Below are positions 8,726 to 17,606 of a stretch of DNA of 64,000 nucleotides, piece by piece. Origin of the DNA: Aurantiochytrium sp. KH105. Lineage: Eukaryota > Sar > Bigyra > Thraustochytrida > Thraustochytriidae. The DNA lies in the NCBI GenBank assembly GCA_003116975.1, contig BGKB01000164.1:71518-135517 (forward strand), in the 5' to 3' direction. The notes below the pieces were generated by a model. It saw only the letters and a list, made by a program, of their open reading frames with translations, was not told where the DNA came from and ran no database searches. How positions within the stretch are numbered: the first letter of the stretch is position 1; the number at the start of each line of letters is the position of its first letter. The position numbers and the translations under genes were made by a program.

Positions 8726-10016
8726 ATGTCGGCGCTCTCGTCCCTGTCCGGGCGACCAATGCCAAGCGTGGAGCCTCGGGACAAGCGGCAGACGGCCAGC
8801 CAAGAGCCTAATTTCCTGCCATGGCTCAAGCTCGAGGGCCACGACGCCGGCATTTCGGGCGTCAAATTCTCGCCCGACGGGAAACTTCTCGCGAGCGCGA
8901 GCGCAGATAAAAGCGTCATCATCTGGGATGTCTCTGATGGCGAAAACCCCGGCAGATTTAGACGCCGCGTGCGCGGACACAAGGCTGGCATTTCGGGGGT
9001 CTGCTGGTCTGCCGACTCGCGCTTCATATGCACTGCGTCCGACGATACCACTGCGCGACTCAGCGACGTGCATACCGGAAAGTGTCTGCGCACCATGGAG
9101 GGCCACCGTGATTATGTATTTAGTGTGGACTTTAGTCCGCAAGCAAATGTGCTCGTCACAGGTAAGTGTTGAGCTGTCGAAGCGAGGGGGCTTTCGCACG
9201 CACGCACGTTTGTTCACGGAAAATGCTAACAGCAACTCAACTCGCGTACGCACCAACGCAGGCTCCTTCGATTCCACCGTACGATTATGGGACGTTCGCC
9301 AGGGCAAGGCTGTGCGCACGATTCCCGCTCACTCTGACCCGGTTACCGCAACAAGCTTTAACCGCGAGGGCACCATGATCGTCTCCAGCTCATACGATGG
9401 TCTCATTCGCATATGGGATGCAGGTAGCGGGCAGTGCTGCAAGACTATTATTGGCGACACCAATCCGGCTGTGTCCTTTGCAACCTTTTCACCGAATGGC
9501 AAGTTTATTCTTGCTGGTACTCTAGATTCAACCTTGCGTCTATGGAACTTTGCAGAGGGCAAGGTCGCCAAAACCTACGAAGGCCACGTGAGTGAGCGCT
9601 ATTGTATGCTCTCCACCTTTGCTGTCACCTCCGGCCATTGGATTGCTTCTGGATCGGAGGATCATCACGTTTATATTTGGGACGTGCAAACGAAAAAGGT
9701 TGCGCAAAAACTTCTTGGCCACGTTGGCGTCGTCCTTGCGGTCGATGCGCATCCCAACCAGGATCTCTTGGCATCAGGCGAAGTTCCGGAAGGCCGTGCC
9801 ACCCATCCCGTGGTACGCGTGTGGCGCCACCAGCCCGGCCAGGATGACCCCGAGGAAGCAGAAGTGAGCGTTTGCGCTCCCACCGAAGCAACAGACACAA
9901 GCAACAAAGACACAGACAAAGGCGAAAAGAAACGAGGTCGCGTTTCTTCTCCGCGCGACGCGAACGAGAACTCCAAAAGTGCCGACATCGAGACTGATAA
10001 GAGCAAAAAGTCCTGA
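8726..10016 (+). CDS. WDR5: WDR5-like WD40 protein, copy 1 (two exons)
   Basis: Coding exons 8726-9161 and 9262-10016, joined across a 100-bp intron with GTAAGT donor and CAG acceptor. The join restores 'LVTGSFDSTVRLW'. The protein is 396 aa and carries about seven WD40 repeats. The later repeats read like WDR5/Swd3: 'YEGHVSERYCM', 'WIASGSEDHHVYIWD' and 'LLGHVGVVLAVDAHP'. WDR5 is the core propeller of COMPASS/MLL histone H3K4 methyltransferase complexes and recognises arginine-containing partner peptides; that role is inferred from family. One repeat has 'RLSD' where Trp is usual before Asp. A Lys/Glu/Asp-rich tail of about 65 aa follows the propeller, absent from animal WDR5. A second, intronless WDR5-like gene follows in the same direction. 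Confidence 0.88.
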
Positions 10017-10492
10017 CAGCCGCCGAGCTCGGGAGTCCCGAAATCTCCGAATTACTAAACACAAACAAAAACGTATAAACCGCGCCACTCTCTCCCTCTT
10101 TTGTTTTTATTTGCTTGTCTGTCTCCAAGCAAGCAAGCGAGTTGAGGGCCAGGAATCCATCCCTCCACTCATGGCACGCACGGTCTCGCGTCTTTTCTCT
10201 TTTTCACTGGCCTTGCGACTTGCTTATCTGTCCTTCTTTTTCGGCATACAGGTAGCCTCGTCAAAGACATTCATTCGTTCGTTTGTTCCGAGTCCTATTT
10301 GTCATTCCCCAGCCTGAGCCTGAGTGCGTGTGCGGTGTCTTCTGGGCTTCACGTCGATGATGATGGTCATGTCTTGTCACTGTCACAAAGATGACAAACA
10401 GATAGAGGGAGGAAGGGCCTGCTCAGAAAACAAAACCGCTTGCCTTTGCAAGCGGGACGCAGCGCCGCTCGTGTGACCGCGCTCGAGCGAAG
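10017..10492. other. Intergenic between WDR5-like copies
   Basis: 476 bp. T-rich and CT-rich tracts at about 10080-10120 and 10190-10290 may be the 3' UTR of copy 1 and promoter of copy 2. No gene seen. Confidence 0.5.
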
Positions 10493-11671
10493 ATGGGCAA
10501 GGATGTCAAGCGCATGCCGCGGTTGCAGCTGGGCCTGAGCCACGTGCTGCGCGGCCACCGCGGCAGCGTGTCGTGCGTCAAGTTCTCTCCGGACGGAGAC
10601 CTGCTTGCAACGGCCTCGGTCGACGGCCTGGTCATTCTCTGGGACGGCGTCTCCGGCGCGTACGTGCGCACGCTCGAGGGCCACCAGGGCGGCGTATCCA
10701 CCGTCGCGTGGTCGCCCGACGGCGCGCTGCTCTGCTCGGCAAGCGATGACAGGACTGTGAGGCTCTGGGAGGCAGCCACCGGCCGCATCGTGCGCACCTT
10801 GGTGGGCCACCACAACATCGTCTTCGCCGTGGACTACAGCCCGACGGGCGACCTCATTGCAACAGGCTCCTTTGACTGCACGATACGCATTTGGAATGCT
10901 CAAACAGGTCGCTGCATTCGTACAATTCGTGGCCACACGGACCCGGTCACCGCGGTAAACTTTAATCGTGACGGCTCGCTGCTCGTCTCCGGCGGCTTTG
11001 ACGGTCTTGTCCGCATTTGGGACACCAACAGCGGCCAATGTCACCGATCCATCCTGCAAAACCATAACCCGCCCGTCAGTAGTGCCACCTTTTCGCCGAA
11101 TGGAAAATTCGTTCTTGTTGGCACCTTTGGCGGTACCTTGCAGCTCTGGAACTTTGCGCAAACAAAGGTACTGAAAAGGTACCGTGGCCACCTGCACGAG
11201 CGATTTTGTCTTCAGGCCGGGTTTGCGGTTCATCAAGGAGCAGCAGCCATCATGAGTGGGTCCGAAGATGGCGTCTGCTATCTCTGGGACCTGCAAACCA
11301 AGCGAGTGACCTTGCGCCTCGAGGGTCACAGCGGGCCCGTTGTCGCAATCGACTCCCACCCCAAGCTCCCCATCGTGGTCTCTGCAGAGCTCACGTCCAC
11401 GACCGTCTCTTATTCGGAGAACGAGGCTGGATCTGAAAAATCTCAGAACGCACAAGATGATGAGATGGGAACAATCCGCCTATGGCAGCCCCCTAAACAG
11501 CAGCAACAAGTTGAAGGAGACGAGAATCGGCTTGCCGATGCCGCGTCGAGCGTGCCAGTCGTCATCCGGGCGCCTGCTCACACGCCGTCCAGCGCACGAG
11601 ATGAGAACGGGTCGTTTCAGGACTCGCCGTCGCCACTCGTGCTTCAGCCTGTGCCAATCGCGTCCGATTGA
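10493..11671 (+). CDS. WDR5: WDR5-like WD40 protein, copy 2 (intronless)
   Basis: Single exon of 392 aa from the ATG at 10493. WD40 repeats fill about residues 15-310, including 'LRGHRGSVSCVKFSPDG', 'SASDDRTVRLWE', 'GSFDCTIRIWN' and 'YRGHLHERFCL'. It aligns repeat for repeat with copy 1 just upstream, so the two are tandem paralogues. It lacks the intron of copy 1. The tail (about 315-392) is Gln/Ser/Pro-rich and differs from the charged tail of copy 1, so partners may differ. Expected role by family: histone-methyltransferase scaffold. Divergence between the copies suggests an old duplication. Some repeats lack the final Trp-Asp pair, as is common. Confidence 0.82.
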   Translation: MGKDVKRMPRLQLGLSHVLRGHRGSVSCVKFSPDGDLLATASVDGLVILWDGVSGAYVRTLEGHQGGVSTVAWSPDGALLCSASDDRTVRLWEAATGRIVRTLVGHHNIVFAVDYSPTGDLIATGSFDCTIRIWNAQTGRCIRTIRGHTDPVTAVNFNRDGSLLVSGGFDGLVRIWDTNSGQCHRSILQNHNPPVSSATFSPNGKFVLVGTFGGTLQLWNFAQTKVLKRYRGHLHERFCLQAGFAVHQGAAAIMSGSEDGVCYLWDLQTKRVTLRLEGHSGPVVAIDSHPKLPIVVSAELTSTTVSYSENEAGSEKSQNAQDDEMGTIRLWQPPKQQQQVEGDENRLADAASSVPVVIRAPAHTPSSARDENGSFQDSPSPLVLQPVPIASD

Positions 11672-11981
11672 AGTTAAAACGTACAGCTCGGTCCCAGGAC
11701 GCTCGAGACGTTTACTTTTATATATAAAACTTTTTCGCAACACTCCCTCTTCCCTTTCTTCTGTTTCTTCTGCAATGTTTCCGTTCCCTTCGATACGAAT
11801 GCAAGAATCTCAAGCTTGTGCACACAAAATGTCATTGTAAAAGCGAGATTCTCTCTTCCACTCTTCATCACAAGTAGCCTAGTAAAGAAAGAGACGTGCA
11901 AAATTCATTTCTTTGGGTGGAGGAAGTGCCTCACTTGCATACAGGCGAGTCATACGACTGCGCGCACTCGCGCTCATTAAT
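11672..11981. other. Convergent 3' intergenic region
   Basis: 310 bp between the stops of WDR5-like copy 2 and CAF-1 p60, which converge. Contains T-rich stretches and 'tatatataaa' near 11718 that could serve 3'-end formation. No gene seen. Confidence 0.5.
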
Positions 11982-14114
11982 CTAAGTCTTGACCGGGGTT
12001 GGCGCGATGCGACGCTTCTTCGGTTTCTTGGCGTCCTCGCTGCTGTCCTTCTTCTTCTCGATACTATCTGATGCCTGAGCTGATGCCGGGGACGCAGTGG
12101 GACTGGGCGAGACCGACTTTACTTGTATGGGAGTGATTCGTCGCCGTTGCAGCGTTTTGGTCACACTCGCTGTACATGAAGCCTTTGGAGTGTTGCCAGC
12201 GCCCTCGCTGGCGGCGGAGGGAGTGGTAGCCGCCGTCGGGCTCGAGCTCGAGCTTGAGGGTTTCTTGAAATAAGAATCGATCGGAATCGGCACTATTCGG
12301 CGTTTCTTCGGCGCTGGGGCCGCCGTTGCATCGCCAGCTTTTTCCGTGGACGATCGTTTTTCGTTTGTATCTTTGTTTGCTGCGGCTCCCCTCGCGTCCT
12401 CAGCGCCTTGCTTACTTCCATTATCATTGTCATCATCATCGTCATCGTCACCATCGTCATTGTCACTTCCGCTCGAAGACACCAGTGAAACGAGTGCTTC
12501 AGGCGCGCCCGCAGTCTCTACCCCCGTCTTTGTCGTTGCCTTTGATTCCGCTGCTGCGCCGAGGGTGTCCTTCGCATCGACAGTCTTCTCAGACGCCTGC
12601 TGAGCTTGAGCATCAGCGAGTCGTTGTGCAAGTATCTGATCCACGGAGACAACCTTGGGCTCGAAACCGGGTCGAGCCACAGCCGGAACTTTGGTGCCCG
12701 TCAGACGCGTTCCAATCTCGCCCTCTGCTGTGCTAATCAGAGAACAGTAACCATCTCGCGAAGATACGACGAGCACACGGCCATCGCCAGACCAAGAAAC
12801 GTCCGTGAGCTCCGCAAAGTGAAGCTGCTCGGCAGCCGCAATCGCATAGCGGTGCTGCGTGTCGTAGATGAAAATGCTGTCGAGGGTGACCACAGCAAAG
12901 ACCATCCTGTAAGGCACATTGAGCCACGGCTTGACACCCGGACGCAGAGCATAAAACGCGGGCGAAAAACGAACCGCTACAGACGCCTTTCCGGCGCCGG
13001 GAAAGTGCATAATGGGTGTCTGCCAGCCTCCGCGCATAAAGGCAAAGCTCGTGGGCTGGCCAGCTCGAATGCGCCCTGTCGGAGTAAGCAAAAGCACTCC
13101 ATCCGGAGACCAGGCGAGTCTGCGCACCATGGTGGGCACTGTGTCTGCCTCGAACATGATTCGCTTGCGGAGCTTTGAGGTCGAATCGCGAGAAGATTCC
13201 GCGTTGTCGGCCTTGGGGCTTGAAGACGGCGGCGGCGATGATGCGGACTTTTCCGGGAACTGCCGCGTGCTCAACTCGTGCGCACATACAAAACGCGGCG
13301 CAAACTCCTTTGCATCCGTAGCACCCGCGCTTTCAGCCGCTGCAGCCTTGACCTCCCCCTGGTCCGTTTCATTCTCGTTTGTGCCTGCCTTGAGCTTGGC
13401 CTTTTTCTTGCGCGTGCGCTTTGGGAGGCGCCGTTTGAAGACCTTGACGGTGCGGTCTGCGCTGCAGGTCGTGAAAAAGTTGCGAAACGGGTCCCAGGCA
13501 ACTCCTTGCACAAAGTGCCCGTGTTCATGAAAGGTTTGCAACAGTTTGCCGTCCCGGCCATCCCAAACAAGGACCGCGCCATCCACCGAGCCAGATGCAA
13601 GCAGACGCGAGTCACTTGCCCATGCCAGATCAGACACGTCGCTTGTATGTCCGCGCAGAAACTTGCGCTTTACGTCCTTCTCGTCCCGTACGCGTTCCCA
13701 TCCATGCGTGCCCGGCCCCGCGCCGTCTTCGGCAGCATTGGTCGCGCCTGGCCGGACAGTCACGAGGGCATCGTCTGGATCCGTCTTTGGGGCTTCACCC
13801 ACGTCCATGAGGGCCCTGGGCTCCTCGGGTCGTAACACGCAGACAGTGCCGTCGTCGCTGCAGGTGGCAAGGAGCGCGCCGTTGGGCGAGAACCTCGCGG
13901 CGTTGACGCTCTTGTGATGCGCCTGAAATCCGCATACAAAGGTAAAGGGGCTCTCGCCCTCCTTGGTTTCGTCAAAGCTCCAGAACTTGATCTCGTTATC
14001 GCTGCCACCGGTCACCATGACCGCCAGCTTTGGGTGCACGTCTACCGCGTACACGGGCCCATTCTTGCCGTGTTCGTCCACGTGCAGCGCAATCTCGGGC
14101 GTGGCGACCCTCAT
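11982..14114 (-). CDS. CHAF1B: Chromatin assembly factor 1, p60 subunit (CAF-1 p60 / FAS2 / Cac2)
   Basis: Single exon, 710 aa. The first ATG in frame is at 14114 ('MRVATPEIALHVD'). The open frame continues upstream but without another ATG. N-terminal WD40 repeats read like CAF-1 p60: 'VYAVDVHPK', 'GGSDNEIKFW', 'HHKSVNAARFSPNG', 'LLASGSVDGAVLVWD' and 'HGHFVQGVAWDP'. CAF-1 deposits H3-H4 on replicating DNA with PCNA. The C-terminal third is low-complexity (Asp/Ser/Lys/Ala) and carries three basic 'RRI' motifs ('KKRRIVPIPI', 'RRRITPIQV', 'KKRRIAPTPV'). These resemble the B-domain through which HIRA and CAF-1 p60 bind the histone chaperone ASF1. Long insertions lie between blades. It faces the WDR5-like pair. 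Confidence 0.88.
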   Translation of the reverse strand: MRVATPEIALHVDEHGKNGPVYAVDVHPKLAVMVTGGSDNEIKFWSFDETKEGESPFTFVCGFQAHHKSVNAARFSPNGALLATCSDDGTVCVLRPEEPRALMDVGEAPKTDPDDALVTVRPGATNAAEDGAGPGTHGWERVRDEKDVKRKFLRGHTSDVSDLAWASDSRLLASGSVDGAVLVWDGRDGKLLQTFHEHGHFVQGVAWDPFRNFFTTCSADRTVKVFKRRLPKRTRKKKAKLKAGTNENETDQGEVKAAAAESAGATDAKEFAPRFVCAHELSTRQFPEKSASSPPPSSSPKADNAESSRDSTSKLRKRIMFEADTVPTMVRRLAWSPDGVLLLTPTGRIRAGQPTSFAFMRGGWQTPIMHFPGAGKASVAVRFSPAFYALRPGVKPWLNVPYRMVFAVVTLDSIFIYDTQHRYAIAAAEQLHFAELTDVSWSGDGRVLVVSSRDGYCSLISTAEGEIGTRLTGTKVPAVARPGFEPKVVSVDQILAQRLADAQAQQASEKTVDAKDTLGAAAESKATTKTGVETAGAPEALVSLVSSSGSDNDDGDDDDDDDNDNGSKQGAEDARGAAANKDTNEKRSSTEKAGDATAAPAPKKRRIVPIPIDSYFKKPSSSSSSPTAATTPSAASEGAGNTPKASCTASVTKTLQRRRITPIQVKSVSPSPTASPASAQASDSIEKKKDSSEDAKKPKKRRIAPTPVKT

Positions 14115-14547
14115 TTCCCTGCAGAAGCGCCTGCAAAACCTGTCGCCTGTGCTGCGGACGCGCGGGCCGCCCTCGTACCGCTCGCCGCGCGCTCGCGCCG
14201 CGCCTTTCCGCGCGCCACTTCTGCCCACCGCCGCCGCGCGCGTCCCTCACCGCGTGCCCGCGTGCCCGCGCTCGCTCGATGCCGATCTGCCACTGCCAAC
14301 CTAACCGTGAAGGTGATTTTGGTCGTTAGGTTGCGCACGAGGAACCTCCCCCCTAAAAAGGCAAGAAGCAGGCGAGAGGACGGGAAAGCGAGAAGGGAAG
14401 AGCGAGTTTCATCCAAGAAAATGAAGCAAGCAAAGTCGTCAGACTCAACAAGCTCAAGCTCGAGATTGTAAGATAGAGACAGAGACAAGTGGTCGAAAGA
14501 CGGCGCGTCTTTTGTTTGTTTGTTTGTTTTTATAGATAGACTACAAA
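14115..14547. other. Intergenic upstream of CAF-1 p60
   Basis: 433 bp between the CAF-1 p60 start and the stop of the next minus-strand gene. The half nearest CAF-1 is very GC-rich and open in several frames without starts. No separate gene supported. Confidence 0.5.
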
Positions 14548-17175
14548 TTACTCCCCAGACGGAAGTGCCTCGACTGGCCGCAGCACGCGACGCTGGCCTG
14601 AACTTGAAATCTCAAGCTTGGTTCCATCGGAAAACAACGTCTCCTCAGACCCGTCTGCATTCACCGTTTTTACAGCGCCATCAACGTAGAAGATCTCCTG
14701 CACACCCGAAGGATGCTTGCGCTCCACCTGTCCGTTTGGAAATTCGCACACCACCATACCATCAGCATATGTCGTTTGCGAGGTGTCCGAGGCTGCAAAG
14801 TAGTAAATTTCCAGACCCTCGCGTGGGATCTTCTTCTTGATGTCCCCATTACTGAAAGTGACCGTCTGTTCTCCATCCGGAGAGATTTCCTTGACCGTCC
14901 CATCAGCAAATTTGATGGTTCGCGAGCCGTCGGGGTGGACGCGCTGTCTGCGCTGTGACGTTGTCTTCCGACTCTGTTTTGCGCTGTGTTCCACGTGCGT
15001 AAGAGCACCTACTGCAACTTTCGGGCCTGCAGTTTGGCCTGGAATATGAACAACTCTTTCTGAAGGATCACACTCTGCCTCTGGCGAGGGTCCATGTGGC
15101 GAGGGCTCGGCTTCCGCGAGCCGAGCTTGCTGCGCATACAATGGCTCCCCAGTTTTCTCATCCTCGAGGCCATTGTTGTGGTCAATGTAATGCTCGTCTC
15201 GAGAGCGTCGGCCATCTGAAGTGGGCTCGCGCAGCGGGGAAACAAACGATTGCGAGGTGGGCGTTACGGCCGAGGAGGCGCGAATGGACTCGAGCGCCTG
15301 TGCCAGCTGCTTCCTTTCTGCCTCTCCTGATTCAATCTTCTCTTGTGCCTGTGTGAGCTGCCCCCACAAGTCAAGACGTCGCTCCTCCGCAAAGCGAAGA
15401 GCGCTCTGCATTTGCTCTGCTTCACGTTCGAGGACGGAAATGCGCTCGCGTTTGCTTTGCATCGCCTCCTTGTGTTTGACCGCTTTTTCTTTCTCAGCGA
15501 GACGCATGCGAGCAATGGTGGCCTGGAGGGAATCGACCTGACCTCGGTCCTTGCGCTCGACACGCGCTGTTTCTCGCAAGACCTCGATATGTTGCTTTTG
15601 CCGTTCCAGCGCCACACGCTCGCGCTGCAACAATGCTCGTTCCTTGCGCACCTCTGCTCTCATTTGCTCGACTTGAGCATCGCTCTCTTTGCCGAGCTGA
15701 CGCTTTTCCTTGTCAAGTTCGAGTCGTTCTTGGACGAGATGACGACGATCGACCTCGAGCTGTTTCAGCGATACCTGGAGGCGTTCGTTGGTTTCTTTGA
15801 AGCGATCCATTTCTTCTTGCAGTTTGGCCGTGAATTCTGCGTTTGCTGAGGCAGAGGCCGGCACTACAGATTTGTTTGCGGCACTTGCCTCTTCTTCCTC
15901 CTCGCTCTCCACGTCGTCTTCGGGGTCTAGCGTCCGGAACATGCGACGCACGAGTTGCGATTGAGGCGCGTGCTCGCGCACTGGCCTCTTCCACGACATC
16001 TCTGCGTATTCCTCTGCTTCTTCTTCTTCTTCTTCTTCGTCGTCGTCGTCGTTGGCGTTGTTATTAGCTCCAAACTCTTCTTCTTTGGCAAAATGAGAAA
16101 AGGAGCCTCGTTTTGACCCCGTTTTATAGGAACCTCGATTTGACCCATTTTCATGGGAGCCTCGATTTCCCCCGTTTTGGTAGTGGTGGTCGTCATCATC
16201 GTCGTAGCTGTATGCCTCGTCCAACGCTTGATGCCCAAAACCCCAAAGCTCTTCCCGACTTGTTCCGTGAAGTAGATTTTCCATAAAACCTTTTGCTGGT
16301 GAAGCCTCAGAGACCTCCTCCGCATCATCCATATAGTTTGTCTGCGATGCGAAGCTGGCGCGTACTTTTGGAGATGACGTGTAGACATTGATAGAGGCGG
16401 TGTCGGAATCTCTCTGCTTGCGAACAGGGCTGCTAGGTCGCTGCCAACTAACCTTTTTTTCGCTGTGCTCCTGCTTCTTCTCGGCCTCCTTCGCCTTGCG
16501 TTGTTTGGCGGAGGCTGCCCAATTCCAGCTGCGGCTTCCCTTCTTCAAAAAGGGACGTTTGCCAGGTGTTTTGCTCATCGTTGAAAATGGCTTTGGATCT
16601 CCAGACGTAGAGACAATTGACTCAGTGGTAGACTGACGTGTCTGCGTTGTCGGAAGCGGAGGAGGCGGTGGTGGCGATGATGCAAAGGAATCACTTGGAC
16701 GATTCTCATAACCTGGTTTCATCTCTTGAGAGGTCCTTTTCTCCACCATACCAGATTTTCCATGACTGCTATGAAAGCTCGCAGCGTCATTGTCTCCATA
16801 ACTCTCTTTCTCCCCCGCATTCATGAACATTTGCGGTGGTGGTGGCGGCGGTGGTGGTGGTGGAGAGCGAGGTTTTCCATGATCTCCTTCATGGCCGACA
16901 ACGACCATCACACTTTCACCAACAAGAGTTGTATCGAGTTCCTCCTCGTCGTTGTGCGCGTTGTCCTTGGCCTGCCCGCCATAACCTCTGTGCCCGCCGC
17001 GCGCGTCGCGGTCCCAGGGGTCTTCTTCGTCGTTGTTGTTGTCGTCGTCGTGTTGGCTGCCGTCATCGTCGCTGCCGGCCATTTCCAGCAGGTCCAGAAG
17101 CGCGTCGCGCCCTGTTGACGCAGGCGCGTCGTTGAGCACTGTCACGTCCGCGGCGCCCGCGTACACGTCCCCCAT
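14548..17175 (-). CDS. CENPJ: CPAP/SAS-4-like centriole assembly protein with TCP10 (G-box) domain
   Basis: Single exon of 875 aa from an ATG at 17175 in good context; an in-frame ATG near 17328 is an alternative start. The C-terminus (about 738-852) is the glycine-rich beta-repeat TCP10/G-box domain, with 'HPDGSRTIKFADGTVK', 'FSNGDIKKK', 'YADGMVVCEFPNGQ' and 'DGSEETLFSDGT'. In CPAP/SAS-4 this domain binds STIL/Ana2 and organises the centriole cartwheel-to-wall link. A long coiled coil spans about 442-625. Near residue 200 'KRPFLKKGS' resembles the 'PFLKRGEG' tubulin-binding PN2-3 motif of CPAP. Polyproline tracts and an acidic Glu run lie between. Expected role: procentriole growth and basal bodies, consistent with flagellate zoospores. 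Confidence 0.85.
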   Translation of the reverse strand: MGDVYAGAADVTVLNDAPASTGRDALLDLLEMAGSDDDGSQHDDDNNNDEEDPWDRDARGGHRGYGGQAKDNAHNDEEELDTTLVGESVMVVVGHEGDHGKPRSPPPPPPPPPPQMFMNAGEKESYGDNDAASFHSSHGKSGMVEKRTSQEMKPGYENRPSDSFASSPPPPPPLPTTQTRQSTTESIVSTSGDPKPFSTMSKTPGKRPFLKKGSRSWNWAASAKQRKAKEAEKKQEHSEKKVSWQRPSSPVRKQRDSDTASINVYTSSPKVRASFASQTNYMDDAEEVSEASPAKGFMENLLHGTSREELWGFGHQALDEAYSYDDDDDHHYQNGGNRGSHENGSNRGSYKTGSKRGSFSHFAKEEEFGANNNANDDDDEEEEEEEAEEYAEMSWKRPVREHAPQSQLVRRMFRTLDPEDDVESEEEEEASAANKSVVPASASANAEFTAKLQEEMDRFKETNERLQVSLKQLEVDRRHLVQERLELDKEKRQLGKESDAQVEQMRAEVRKERALLQRERVALERQKQHIEVLRETARVERKDRGQVDSLQATIARMRLAEKEKAVKHKEAMQSKRERISVLEREAEQMQSALRFAEERRLDLWGQLTQAQEKIESGEAERKQLAQALESIRASSAVTPTSQSFVSPLREPTSDGRRSRDEHYIDHNNGLEDEKTGEPLYAQQARLAEAEPSPHGPSPEAECDPSERVVHIPGQTAGPKVAVGALTHVEHSAKQSRKTTSQRRQRVHPDGSRTIKFADGTVKEISPDGEQTVTFSNGDIKKKIPREGLEIYYFAASDTSQTTYADGMVVCEFPNGQVERKHPSGVQEIFYVDGAVKTVNADGSEETLFSDGTKLEISSSGQRRVLRPVEALPSGE

Positions 17176-17606
17176 CTCGCGTGATTGCGCGGCTAGGCGT
17201 ACCTCGCCTGCCCAGCTATCCGCGCGAGAGTTGTCTCTTATCGCGGTCGTTAGGTTTCTGCCGCTTGGGAAAAAAAAAAGAAGGGGGCGACAGCGGGCAA
17301 CAGGCAATTTTTGCAGCGACCTCTTCATGACTCCCGGGACGAGCACCATCAGGACAAATAGATGGCATGGCATGGCGTGAATTGGACTTGGGCTGGGGCT
17401 TGAAATAAAATGGTCTTGGCTCCTTTTAAGGTGATGCAAATGACCGTGGCAGACCAGTTCAGTGCGCTTGACTTTTATTGCAATGGCTGATTTCCATGGG
17501 CTCGCGAGCAGCAAGCAAAAGGCCTAGGCCTATGCCCTGACCGCAGCGAACATTCAAAGCAAAAGGAAAGGCGAGTTCAAAATTCCTTTAGCCAGCAAAA
17601 ATCTCC
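17176..17606. other. Intergenic upstream of the CPAP-like gene
   Basis: 431 bp, partly open in the CPAP frame and possibly 5' UTR, with a run of A at about 17270. No other gene seen. Confidence 0.5.
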
